From Actinocorallia populi (GTDB taxonomy: Bacteria > Actinomycetota > Actinomycetes > Streptosporangiales > Streptosporangiaceae), in NCBI RefSeq assembly GCF_002995495.1, contig NZ_PVZV01000012.1:174495-238494 (forward strand): a DNA stretch of 64,000 nt, written 5' to 3'. Position numbers and translations under genes: made by a program. This document shows positions 43,567 through 51,358 of the stretch, piece after piece. The notes beneath the pieces are model-generated. The model saw nothing but the letters and a program-made list of their open reading frames with translations. It was not told the origin of the DNA and did no database searches. The first letter of the stretch is position 1; each line of letters starts with the position of its first letter.

Positions 43567-44271
43567 ATGTCGAAGGTCTTGATGGTCATCTCGGGCGCGG
43601 ACAGCCTGACGCTGGCCGACGGTTCCGTCCACCCGACCGGGTATTGGGCCGAAGAGGTCGCCGCCTCCCACCGGGTCTTCACCGAGGCCGGGGTCGAGGT
43701 GGTCCTCGCGACGCCGGGCGGCGTCCGGCCGACCGTCGACGCACTCAGCCTGGACGAGCGCGGCGGGGTCTCCTCCGAGGACGCGCAGACGTTTCGCGCC
43801 TACCTCGACGGCCTCGCCGACGGGCTCGCGCACCCGCTGCCCCTGGCGCAGCTGAACGGCGACGACTACGACGCGATCTACCTGCCCGGCGGGCACGGAC
43901 CGATGGCCGACCTCGTCGGTGATGCCGATCTCGGCCGACTGCTGAACGCCGCGCAGGCCGAGGGCAAGACCGTGGCGGCGCTGTGCCACGGGGTCGCGGC
44001 GCTGCTGAGCGCCACCGGTCAGGATGGGGCCTTCACCTTCGCCGGCCGCACGGTGACGTCTTTCACCGACGAGGAAGAACGTCAGGGCGGACTCGGCGAC
44101 GACTCGCCCTACTTCGTGGAGAGCCTGCTGCGCGAGAGGGGAGCCGTGCTCCAGACCGGCGCGGCCTGGAGCGACACCGTCGTGCGCGACGGCAACCTCG
44201 TCACCGGACAGAACCCCCAGTCCAGCGTCTCCACAGCCCGCGCCGTTCTCAAGGGCCTCCTGGAGGGCTGA
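43567..44271 (+). CDS. DJ-1/PfpI family (type 1 glutamine amidotransferase-like) protein
   Basis: 234 residues with the nucleophile elbow Cys in VAALCHGVAALLSAT near 140 and the Glu/Gly segment YLPGGHGPMADL. This is the Hsp31/YhbO-like group, linked to glyoxal detoxification or chaperone function. GAGGAGAG lies 7 bases before the ATG. A LysR gene precedes it, with a LysR box between, so it is the likely LysR target. Confidence 0.9.
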   Translation: MSKVLMVISGADSLTLADGSVHPTGYWAEEVAASHRVFTEAGVEVVLATPGGVRPTVDALSLDERGGVSSEDAQTFRAYLDGLADGLAHPLPLAQLNGDDYDAIYLPGGHGPMADLVGDADLGRLLNAAQAEGKTVAALCHGVAALLSATGQDGAFTFAGRTVTSFTDEEERQGGLGDDSPYFVESLLRERGAVLQTGAAWSDTVVRDGNLVTGQNPQSSVSTARAVLKGLLEG

Positions 44272-44336
44272 CACCCACGCGAAGGACCATCCATACGTCC
44301 GGAACCTTCGGGACGGCTGGTGTCCGTCGTGCGGAG

Positions 44337-45929
44337 TCAGCCGACCTGGAGGGTGGCCATCATGGCCATGTCCTCGTGTTCGAGGTTGTGGCAGTGGGCG
44401 AGGTACCGGCCGCGGTAGGCGTCGAAGCGGACGGCGAGGTGGATTTCGGCGCCTGGAGGGAGCTCGACGGTGTCCTTCCATCCGGCGTCGTAGGGGCCTG
44501 GGCCGGCTGAGCCGCGGCCGAGTACCTGGAAGAACGCTCCGTGCAGGTGGAAGGGGTGTCGTTCGACGCTGAGGACGGTCCAGCGTTCGGTGACGCCGAA
44601 GGCGGGGCGCAGGTGGGGGACGGCCGGGTTGAAGGGCTTGCCGTTGATCTGCCATTGGGAGCCGTTGCGGGAGAAGACGAGTTGCCGGTGGGCGCCGTCG
44701 GGGGTGAGCGCGGGGATGTCGGACAGCCGATCGGGGATTTTCGTGTCGTCGGCCGCTTTGCGGGTGATGTGGAAACGCATGATCTGTCCGGCCCCGCCGG
44801 TGTCGGCGAGGTTGACGAGGGTGGCGGTGGAGCCGACGGGGTAGCGGGAGAAGTCGACGACGACGTCGAAGCGTTCGGCCGGTGACATGCGCAGGGTGGT
44901 GTGGCGGACGGGCGCTGCCAGAAGGCCCCCGTCCCCTCCGATCTGCGTGAACTCGCTGACGGCCGGGCCGTCGAGGCGGAGTTCGTATCTGCGGGCGTTC
45001 GAGCCGTTGACGAGGCGGAGCCGGTAGCGGGCGGCGTCGACTTCCAGGTAGGGCCAGGGTGTGCCGTTGACGAGGATGACGTCGCCCTGGGCGCCGCCCA
45101 TGATGGACTCGTCCATGCCCGGGGCGCCGAGCAGGCTGGGGTCGGTGGCGGGGTAGGCGAGCTGGCCGTCGGTGTCGAAGGCCCGGTCGCAGATGAGCAG
45201 GGGGATCTCGCGGTCGCCGCGCGGCAGCGGAAGCGCGTCGTCTTCGTCGTCGCGGACGACGCACATGCCGACGAGGCCTTTCCAGACCTGGGCTCCGGTG
45301 AAGTCCATGCGGTGGTCGTGGTACCAGAGGGTGGCGGCGCGCTGCCGCATGGGGAAGGCGTAGGTGCGCTGGTGGGTGCTCACCTGGGCGTGCGGATCGT
45401 GCATCATGCCGTGCCCGCCGTGCCCGCCGTGCCCGCCGTGCCCGCCGTGGCTGCCGTGGCTGCCGTGGGAGGCGTGGCCGTCGGCGAGGCGGGCGAGGCT
45501 CCGGGGGTAGAGCAGGTCGGTGGGGAAGCCGTCCTGTGACGGCGGGGCGATCCCGCCGTGCAGGTGGGTGGCGATGGGGACGGGCAGCAGGTTGGTCTGG
45601 CGCAGGATCATCGGAGTGCCGGACCGGGCCTCCAGATAGGTGCCGGGGAAGGCGCCGTCATAGCCCCAGATCTTCGTGGAGTAGCCGGGCAGGATCTCGG
45701 CGGTGCCTTCCCTGAGGGCCATGTCGTAGTGGTCGCCGTCGGGTCCGGAGCGGGCGGGCTTGGCGGGGACGGGGATCGGCAGGGGCAGCGTGTAGGGCTG
45801 GGGGAGTCGTGCGGCGCTGGTGAGGGTGCCGGGCCCGACCGTGCCGCCGCCCGCGCATGCGGTGAGCGCGGCGGGGGCCAGGGCGAGGCCGGCGAGCTTG
45901 AACAGGTCGCGGCGGGTGGGGCCGGTCAT
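44337..45929 (-). CDS. multicopper oxidase, Tat-exported, with His-rich loop
   Basis: 530 residues. The N-terminus TRRDLFKLAGLALAPAALTA carries a twin-arginine motif and ends at a lipobox-like LTAC. Copper motifs are complete: HLHGG near 120, WYHDH near 201, HPFHLHG near 456 and HCHNLEHEDMAM near 513. It resembles CotA/bilirubin-oxidase and phenoxazinone-synthase-like enzymes, which oxidise phenols with O2. Between the first two sites is a loop of HGS/HGG triplets (residues 155-173). Its ATG overlaps the stop of a small membrane-protein gene. Confidence 0.9.
   Translation of the reverse strand: MTGPTRRDLFKLAGLALAPAALTACAGGGTVGPGTLTSAARLPQPYTLPLPIPVPAKPARSGPDGDHYDMALREGTAEILPGYSTKIWGYDGAFPGTYLEARSGTPMILRQTNLLPVPIATHLHGGIAPPSQDGFPTDLLYPRSLARLADGHASHGSHGSHGGHGGHGGHGGHGMMHDPHAQVSTHQRTYAFPMRQRAATLWYHDHRMDFTGAQVWKGLVGMCVVRDDEDDALPLPRGDREIPLLICDRAFDTDGQLAYPATDPSLLGAPGMDESIMGGAQGDVILVNGTPWPYLEVDAARYRLRLVNGSNARRYELRLDGPAVSEFTQIGGDGGLLAAPVRHTTLRMSPAERFDVVVDFSRYPVGSTATLVNLADTGGAGQIMRFHITRKAADDTKIPDRLSDIPALTPDGAHRQLVFSRNGSQWQINGKPFNPAVPHLRPAFGVTERWTVLSVERHPFHLHGAFFQVLGRGSAGPGPYDAGWKDTVELPPGAEIHLAVRFDAYRGRYLAHCHNLEHEDMAMMATLQVG
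45411..45464 (-). repeat. 9-bp tandem repeat encoding His-Gly-Gly/Ser triplets
   Basis: Six 9-bp units (four GTGCCCGCC, then two GTGGCTGCC on the plus strand) encode successive GGH or GSH triplets in the multicopper oxidase. Slippage of such repeats can change the number of His residues. Confidence 0.75.
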
Positions 45930-46297
45930 GCGGGGTTCTCCTGGGCGGGCGGGGCGGCGAAGAGCAGCGGCAGCGTGGCGATGACGGCGGCGAACAGGCC
46001 GACGCCGAGGGGGACGTGGAGCCACATGCGGTGGTCCATGCCGGCGGTCAGCTGGACGATCTCCAGGACGAAGATCGCGGCCATGAGCGGCACGGCACGA
46101 GGCCCGACGAGGCGCTTGCGGCGGGCGACGGCGGCCATGGCGGTGAGGACGAGCGCGATGGTGGAGACGATGGCGGCGTTGTCGCCGTGGCTGCCGATGG
46201 CGTTGTCTCGACCGGACAGGAACATCCCGGCGAGGACCGGCTGGAGCGCGTAGGCGAGGGCGTGGACGACGGCGGTGACGCGCAGGGCGATGAGCAT
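45926..46297 (-). CDS. small four-helix membrane protein
   Basis: 123 residues, four hydrophobic segments (residues 5-25, 40-58, 68-84, 92-113), with a HGDN loop and a GMDHRMWLHVPLG segment rich in His and Met. It ends in an ATGA overlap with the oxidase gene. Possibly a copper- or heme-related membrane helper of the oxidase, but I do not recognise a family. Confidence 0.7.
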   Translation of the reverse strand: MLIALRVTAVVHALAYALQPVLAGMFLSGRDNAIGSHGDNAAIVSTIALVLTAMAAVARRKRLVGPRAVPLMAAIFVLEIVQLTAGMDHRMWLHVPLGVGLFAAVIATLPLLFAAPPAQENPA

Positions 46298-46438
46298 CAG
46301 CGGGCTCCGCTCTCGTGCAGGGGGCGGCGGGTGGTGAGGGCGGCCGACATACGGGCGGCCAGGAGGATCCCGTCGGGGGACAAGGGAGGACCTTTCTCGC
46401 GCAGAAGGGGAGGTGGGGTGCGGCCCGCAGGCGGGCGC

Positions 46439-46465
46439 GGGGCGGCCCCGGAACGGGGCCGCCCC
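46439..46465. terminator. strong hairpin after first carotenoid oxygenase gene
   Basis: GGGGCGGCCCCG (46439-46450) and CGGGGCCGCCCC (46454-46465) make a 12-bp perfect stem with loop GAA, 10 bp past the stop of the dioxygenase gene on the minus strand. It separates that operon from the oxidase operon. Confidence 0.7.
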
Positions 46466-46474
46466 GAAGGCCGC

Positions 46475-47821
46475 TTACAGGGCGGTGTCAGGAATCCAGG
46501 AGCCGTGGATGCCGCCGGTGACGCGGCGCGGGAGCTGGACCGCGGCGATCTGGTCGAGGTCGGAGGCGTCCAGGACCAGCAGGCGGGAGGAGTCCTGCTC
46601 GAGGTCGGAGATGACGGTGAGCAGGTAGCCGTCGTCCTCGTTCGCGGCGCCTGCGGCGGGGACGAAGACGGCCTCGCTGGGCAGGCGGGCGTCGCCGACC
46701 TGGTGGACGCGGCGGGCGCCGGTGGTGCGGTCGTACTTGACGACGCCGTAGCCGCCGTTGCCGTCCTGGTCGGGGAAGGAGATGGCGTAGGTGTAGCGGT
46801 TCTCGGCGCCGAGGTAGTCCTCGTTGAGGGTGGGGAACTCCACGGCGAGGTCGTCGATGACCTGCTCGTCGACCGAGCCGCGCTCCAGGTCGATGCGCCA
46901 GCGGCGGGTGTAGGAGCGGGTGTTGGGCTCGGTGCCGCGGCCGGGCGCGCCGACCCACCAGTTCCAGGACAGCTGGAAGCCTTCGCGGTCGACGGTGGGG
47001 CCTTCCAGGACGATGCCGCCGCTGGGGTCCTCGTAGGCGTTGGCGGCGTGGAGCATGTTGCCGGGCTCGATGTCGAACCAGCGGATCTTCGTGGCGCCGT
47101 CGGCGGTGCGGGGCATGACGCCGATGCGGGAGGGCTGCGCGTCGCTCCAGCCGTAGGGGATGCCGGAGTGCTCGGCGGGGTCGAAGGTGACGGCCCCTTC
47201 GATGAAGACGATGTGCTGGCGGGTGATGGCGAAGTCGTGCTTGAGGGAGGCGGTCGCGCCGGGGATCTCGGCGCTGTGGACGATCCGGCCCTCGGCGTCG
47301 GCGATGTAGTAGATGAGGTAGGGCGGGAACGGCGAGGAGCCGAAGAAGTGCAGCTCGCCGGTGACGGGGTCGGTCTTGGGGTGGGCGGTCATGGCGGAGC
47401 GGAGCCTGCCGTCGAAGTCGTAGGCGCCCACGGTCTCCAGCTCGGCGTCGAGCTCGAACGGGAAGTTCGCCTCGCACAGCGCCAGCAGGCGGCCCGCGTG
47501 TTCGATGACGTGGGTGCCGGCGGTGCTCGCGGTCAGGTCCACCCCGCGCTCGGTCATGTAGGGGGCGCCCTCGAGGGCGGGCGTGCGGACCCAGCGGTTG
47601 CGGTACCACTCGGCGCGGCCGTCGCGGAGCCGGATGCCGTGGACCATGCCGCTGCCCTTGAACCAGTGGGTCGGGGTGACGCCCGGCTTGGGGTTGTGGC
47701 TGTTGCGGATGAGCCGGCCGTTCAGCTCCGGCGGCAGGTGGCCCTCGACGGTCAGGCCGGTCGCGGTGATCTCGTCGACGGCGGGGGCGTAGTGGCCGGT
47801 CAGGTAGGGCTTGGCGGTCAT
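46475..47821 (-). CDS. carotenoid-cleavage/lignostilbene-type dioxygenase (RPE65 family), copy 1
   Basis: 448 residues. The four iron His of the seven-bladed propeller are visible in SAMTAHPKTDPVTGELH (near 146), SLKHDFAIT (194), NMLHAANAYE (256) and GGIHGSWIPD (439). These non-heme iron enzymes cleave C=C bonds in carotenoids, stilbenes or phenylpropenes with O2. AGGAA precedes the ATG. It is 56 bp downstream of the MFS-SRPBCC gene on the same strand, so the two form one operon. Substrate not deducible. Confidence 0.9.
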   Translation of the reverse strand: MTAKPYLTGHYAPAVDEITATGLTVEGHLPPELNGRLIRNSHNPKPGVTPTHWFKGSGMVHGIRLRDGRAEWYRNRWVRTPALEGAPYMTERGVDLTASTAGTHVIEHAGRLLALCEANFPFELDAELETVGAYDFDGRLRSAMTAHPKTDPVTGELHFFGSSPFPPYLIYYIADAEGRIVHSAEIPGATASLKHDFAITRQHIVFIEGAVTFDPAEHSGIPYGWSDAQPSRIGVMPRTADGATKIRWFDIEPGNMLHAANAYEDPSGGIVLEGPTVDREGFQLSWNWWVGAPGRGTEPNTRSYTRRWRIDLERGSVDEQVIDDLAVEFPTLNEDYLGAENRYTYAISFPDQDGNGGYGVVKYDRTTGARRVHQVGDARLPSEAVFVPAAGAANEDDGYLLTVISDLEQDSSRLLVLDASDLDQIAAVQLPRRVTGGIHGSWIPDTAL

Positions 47822-47877
47822 GGCGAATTCCTGTTCTTCGATGTGGTTCGTACGGTTCGTGGGGTGAGGGGGCGTCA

Positions 47878-49719
47878 TCAGGCGGGCTGCTCGGCGCGGT
47901 CCTTGAGGGCCGCGAGCCAGGATTCGAGCGACTGCCGGAGGGCCTGGCCGAGGTGTTCGGCGGCGGCGTCGACGGGCGCGCCGGCCCAGGACTCCTCGGT
48001 GCGGACGGTGACGCGGTCGCCGTCGGCGGTGAACGTCCAGACGTGGACGCCGTCGATGCCGCTGGCCGGGCCGCCCCACACGATGCGCTCGCCGGGCACG
48101 ACCTCGTAGACCGTCGAGGTGATGTCCAGGCCGTGCGTGCTCCAGCGGAAGGAGCCGCCGGGCTCGACCGGGCCGTCCAGGACGGCGCTGTCGATGTCGC
48201 CGTTCCAGGTCGGCCAGGCCTCGATGCCGGTGTGCAGGGCCCAGACCCGCTCCAGCGGGGCGTCGATGGTGGTGGACAGGCGGACGATCACCGGGGCGGT
48301 CTCGTCGATGGTGCGCATCTCGTGGTTCCTTTCGGGGGTGCGGGTGGTGCGGGTCAGGTGGGCGGCCAGCGCGGCCGTGGTGAGCAGGACGGCGGCCGAG
48401 ACGGCGAAGGCCGCGCGGTAGCCGTCGGTGAGGGCTTGGAGGTGGGGAAGGGAGGAGCGGGTGGTGAGCGATCCGGCGAGGGTGGCCAGGACGGCCAGGC
48501 CCACGGCCCCGCCCACCTGCCGGGTGGTGTTGACGAGACCGCCCGCCGTGCCGGAGTCGGCCTTGGCGACACGGTCCATGGACAGGTCGGTGAGCCGGAC
48601 GAACGCGACGCTCAGGCCGAGCCCGATCAGGACGCTCGGGCCGAGCACGTCGGCGAGGTAGGAGCCGTCGGCGCTGATCCGCGACAGCCACAGCAGTCCG
48701 GCGGCCTCGACGAGCAGTGCGGCGGGCAGGGCGCGGGAAGCGCCGATCCGGGTGGTGATCCGGGGCGACAGGGCGGAGCCGAGCATGATCGCTCCGGCGA
48801 GCGGGAGCTGCCCGAGCCCGGTGAGCAGCGGTCCTTCGCCCAGGACCTCCTGCTGGTAGAGCGGCAGGAAGAAGAACAGGGCGATCCACACCGATCCGAA
48901 CAGGGCCATCAGCGTGTTGGCCGCGGCCACCCGGCCGCCCTGGAACAGCCGCGGCGGGACCAGCGGATCGGGGTGGCGGCGTTCGGCGAGGACGAACAGC
49001 ACGCCGAAGACCAGGGCACCGGCGAGCGCGCCCAGGACACGCGGGTCGGTCCAGCCCTGCTCGCGGGCCGTGGCCAGCCCCCACACCAGACCCGTCAGGG
49101 ACAAGGTGACCGTGACGGTGCCGAGCAGGTCGAACCGGCCGCTGCCGCGTTCGGCGGACCGCGGTACCGACGCCGCGACGGCCGCCAGCACGGTGAAGGT
49201 CCCCGCGGCGACGGCGAAGAACAGTGCCCGCCAGCCCCACACCTGGGCCAGGAGGCCTCCCAGCAGGACTCCGGCGGCGCCCCCGGCACCCGAGACCGCG
49301 CCCCACACCCCCAGCGCCTTGCCGCGCCCGGGACCCGGCGGGAACAGCCCCATCACCACCGCCAGCGCAGCCGGTGCGACGGCCGCCGCTCCCATGCCCT
49401 GCACGGCCCGCGCGGCGATCAGCAGGCCCGCCGACGAAGCCAGCCCGGCCACCGCCGAGGCCGCTCCGGACACCGCCAGGCCGCCGAGCAGCACACGGCG
49501 GTGCCCCAGCAGGTCCGCAGCCCGCCCGCCGGCCAGCAGCAGCGCGCCGAAGACCAGTCCGTAGGCGTTGACGACCCAGGTCGTGCCGCCGTCCGTCAGC
49601 CCGGCGCCCTCCCGGATCTGCGGGAGCGCCACGTTCACGATCGAGTTGCCGAGCACGACGAGGAACTGCGCCGCGGCCAGGGCCGCGAGCGCGGGGCCCG
49701 TGGCTGTCTTACGCATCAT
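47878..49719 (-). CDS. DHA2-type MFS transporter fused to an SRPBCC domain
   Basis: 613 residues. The first about 465 are an MFS exporter of the 14-helix type (FLVVLGNSIVNVALPQIREG, GRAADLLGHRRVLL motif A, GVLLGGLLAQVWGW). They run without a stop into a START/SRPBCC domain (IVRLSTTIDAPLERVWALHT, then GGSFRWSTHGLDITSTV) that binds hydrophobic ligands. An ATG at 48318 with AAGGAA 7 bases upstream could also start a free 146-residue SRPBCC protein. Start ATG 49719 has GGAG close by; GTG 49752 lies inside the operator. Confidence 0.85.
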   Translation of the reverse strand: MMRKTATGPALAALAAAQFLVVLGNSIVNVALPQIREGAGLTDGGTTWVVNAYGLVFGALLLAGGRAADLLGHRRVLLGGLAVSGAASAVAGLASSAGLLIAARAVQGMGAAAVAPAALAVVMGLFPPGPGRGKALGVWGAVSGAGGAAGVLLGGLLAQVWGWRALFFAVAAGTFTVLAAVAASVPRSAERGSGRFDLLGTVTVTLSLTGLVWGLATAREQGWTDPRVLGALAGALVFGVLFVLAERRHPDPLVPPRLFQGGRVAAANTLMALFGSVWIALFFFLPLYQQEVLGEGPLLTGLGQLPLAGAIMLGSALSPRITTRIGASRALPAALLVEAAGLLWLSRISADGSYLADVLGPSVLIGLGLSVAFVRLTDLSMDRVAKADSGTAGGLVNTTRQVGGAVGLAVLATLAGSLTTRSSLPHLQALTDGYRAAFAVSAAVLLTTAALAAHLTRTTRTPERNHEMRTIDETAPVIVRLSTTIDAPLERVWALHTGIEAWPTWNGDIDSAVLDGPVEPGGSFRWSTHGLDITSTVYEVVPGERIVWGGPASGIDGVHVWTFTADGDRVTVRTEESWAGAPVDAAAEHLGQALRQSLESWLAALKDRAEQPA

Positions 49720-49732
49720 CGACTCCATGGAT

Positions 49733-49752
49733 GTGTGTGGTTGACCACTCAC
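49733..49752. promoter_or_regulatory. TetR operator before MFS-SRPBCC gene
   Basis: On the minus strand GTGAGTGGTCAACCACACAC is a near-perfect 20-bp palindrome just upstream of the MFS start. It shares the half-site GTGAGTGGT with the dyad in front of the TetR gene at 50402-50421, so one repressor probably controls both. Confidence 0.7.
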
Positions 49753-49769
49753 TCTTGTGCGGGAAAGAA

Positions 49770-49829
49770 GGCGGGGCCTGTGCCCCGCCGGAATGCCCCG
49801 CCGGAATGTCCCGGGCGGACCGCCCGGGA
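49770..49829. terminator. double hairpin after TetR gene
   Basis: GGCGGGGC/GCCCCGCC (49770-49789) and TCCCGGGCGG/CCGCCCGGGA (49809-49829) are two strong stems just past the stop of the TetR gene. They separate it from the MFS operon downstream. Confidence 0.6.
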
Positions 49830-49834
49830 GGGGA

Positions 49835-50401
49835 TCAGTAGTGTGTGATGCCCGCCGCCAGGGTCCGCGTCCAGGGCGCCTCGACCTCGTCGGCGCGCAT
49901 CGACACCAGCAGGTGGCAGAGCATGCCCCGGGCGAAGAAGTCCTGGACCTGGGCCTCGCTGCCGCCCGACGCGCCGCGCACGTACTCCACCAGCCGGGCG
50001 TAGCCCTGCCGGACGGCCTCGCGCACGGCGGGTTCCGACACGGCCGCCGCCTGGGCGTGCAGCTGGATCAGCATGAGGTCGTTGTCGCTGATCAGCCGCG
50101 CGTAGGCGTCGCCCATCGCGCGCAGGACCGTCTCGGCCGAGCTGCCCGGCGCCGCGGCGACGGCCTGCTCCAGCGCGCCGCGCACCTGGACGAAGCACCG
50201 CTCGACGACCGCCACGAACAGCGACTCCTTGCTCGGGAACAGCCGGTAGACATAGGCCTGGGAGATCCCGGCGGCCTTGGCCACCTCCGTCGTGGTGGTG
50301 CCCCAGTAGCCGCGGGCGGCGAAGGCGCCGATCGCGGTGGTGAGCACCGTCTCCCGGCGCTCGTCCGCGGTGGACAGCTGCCGTGTTCGGTTGGTCGTCA
50401 T
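49835..50401 (-). CDS. TetR family transcriptional regulator
   Basis: 188 residues. The HTH is GYWGTTTTEVAKAAGISQAY near 31-50, then VYRLFPSKESLFVAVVE. The ATG directly abuts an operator-like dyad, consistent with leaderless, autoregulated expression. The same half-site lies before the MFS-SRPBCC and dioxygenase operon, which is the likely target. Confidence 0.9.
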   Translation of the reverse strand: MTTNRTRQLSTADERRETVLTTAIGAFAARGYWGTTTTEVAKAAGISQAYVYRLFPSKESLFVAVVERCFVQVRGALEQAVAAAPGSSAETVLRAMGDAYARLISDNDLMLIQLHAQAAAVSEPAVREAVRQGYARLVEYVRGASGGSEAQVQDFFARGMLCHLLVSMRADEVEAPWTRTLAAGITHY

Positions 50402-50421
50402 GTGAGTAATAAACCACTCAC
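50402..50421. promoter_or_regulatory. TetR autoregulatory operator
   Basis: On the minus strand GTGAGTGGTTTATTACTCAC lies immediately before the TetR ATG. Its left half is identical to the operator at 49733-49752. Outer arms GTGAGT/ACTCAC pair perfectly. Confidence 0.65.
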
Positions 50422-50515
50422 ACTTCTGGAAGTCAAATGCCCGGCCGCCCGCGGCGGTCGGGCGAAGGCGACGGCGTGTCGTACGCCGTCGTCGAAGCCG
50501 CGACGCCCGGACGGG

Positions 50516-51358
50516 TCAGCGGGTGAGGTGGGGCAGGAGGAGGGCGGCCACCTCGGGGGCGGCCTGCTCGGGGATCCAGTGGCCGACGCCTTCGAGGGTG
50601 TGGAAGGTGTAGGGGCCCTTGACGTGGTCGCGGGTGAGCGCGGCGGCCTTGGGGCCGAGGGCGGGATCGTCGTCGCTGAAGATGTAGAGGGCGGGGACGG
50701 TGACGTCGCTGCCGGTGAGGCGCGACGGGGGGTTGAAGGGCATGCCCCGGTACCAGTTGACGGCCGGGGTCAGGTTTCCGGGGGCGAGGAGGAAGTCGGC
50801 GTCCCGGGGGTTCATGCCCTCGCCGAGCCGTGATCGCGCGGCCATGGACGTGGTGAGGCGGGGGAGGAGGAGCTCGGGGAGCCAGGGGAGCTGGAAGAAG
50901 AACATGTACCAGGACATGAGGAACTGGCGGCTGGTGAAGAGGGCGCGGAGGAAGGCGACCGGGTGCGGGACCGAGAGCGCGGTCACCGTGGCGACCAGGT
51001 CGGGCCGGGCGGCCGCCAGGATCCAGGCGATCGAGGCGCCCCAGTCGTGGCCGACGACGTGGACGCGGCGGCCGTCCGGGGCGGCCGTGCCGATGAGGGC
51101 GACGACGTCCTCGGTGAGGGCGGTCATCCGGTAGGCGTAGCGGCCGCGCGGGCGGGCTCGGGGGGAGTAGCCGCGCTGGTCGGGGGCCAGAGTGCGGTAG
51201 CCAGCGGCGTGCAGGTGGGGGGCCAGTAGCTCCCAGGAGCGGGACGTCTGCGGGAAGCCGTGCAGGAGGACGACGATCTCGCCGTCGAGGGGGCCCTGGT
51301 CGGTGACGTCGAAGACCAGGCCGTCGCGGGTGAAGGCGGTGATCCGGGCGGCGGTCAC
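50516..51358 (-). CDS. epoxide-hydrolase-like alpha/beta hydrolase
   Basis: 280 residues. The oxyanion motif LLHGFPQTSRSW is near 31, the nucleophile elbow VVGHDWGASIAW near 101 has Asp instead of Ser, and the His is in GVGHWIPEQAAPEV near 260. Asp at the elbow and the WYMFFFQLPWLPE cap segment point to the epoxide-hydrolase/haloalkane-dehalogenase branch. The GTG start overlaps the stop of the second dioxygenase gene, so both are made together. Confidence 0.9.
   Translation of the reverse strand: MTAARITAFTRDGLVFDVTDQGPLDGEIVVLLHGFPQTSRSWELLAPHLHAAGYRTLAPDQRGYSPRARPRGRYAYRMTALTEDVVALIGTAAPDGRRVHVVGHDWGASIAWILAAARPDLVATVTALSVPHPVAFLRALFTSRQFLMSWYMFFFQLPWLPELLLPRLTTSMAARSRLGEGMNPRDADFLLAPGNLTPAVNWYRGMPFNPPSRLTGSDVTVPALYIFSDDDPALGPKAAALTRDHVKGPYTFHTLEGVGHWIPEQAAPEVAALLLPHLTR

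Noticed and set aside
45411..45464. The 9-bp repeats read as a CRISPR or minisatellite outside genes
   Set aside because: They are in frame inside the multicopper oxidase and encode a regular His-Gly pattern.
49719..49752. GTG 49752 as the start of the MFS-SRPBCC gene
   Set aside because: It is the edge of a near-perfect operator palindrome and has no ribosome site; ATG 49719 or 49728 fits better.
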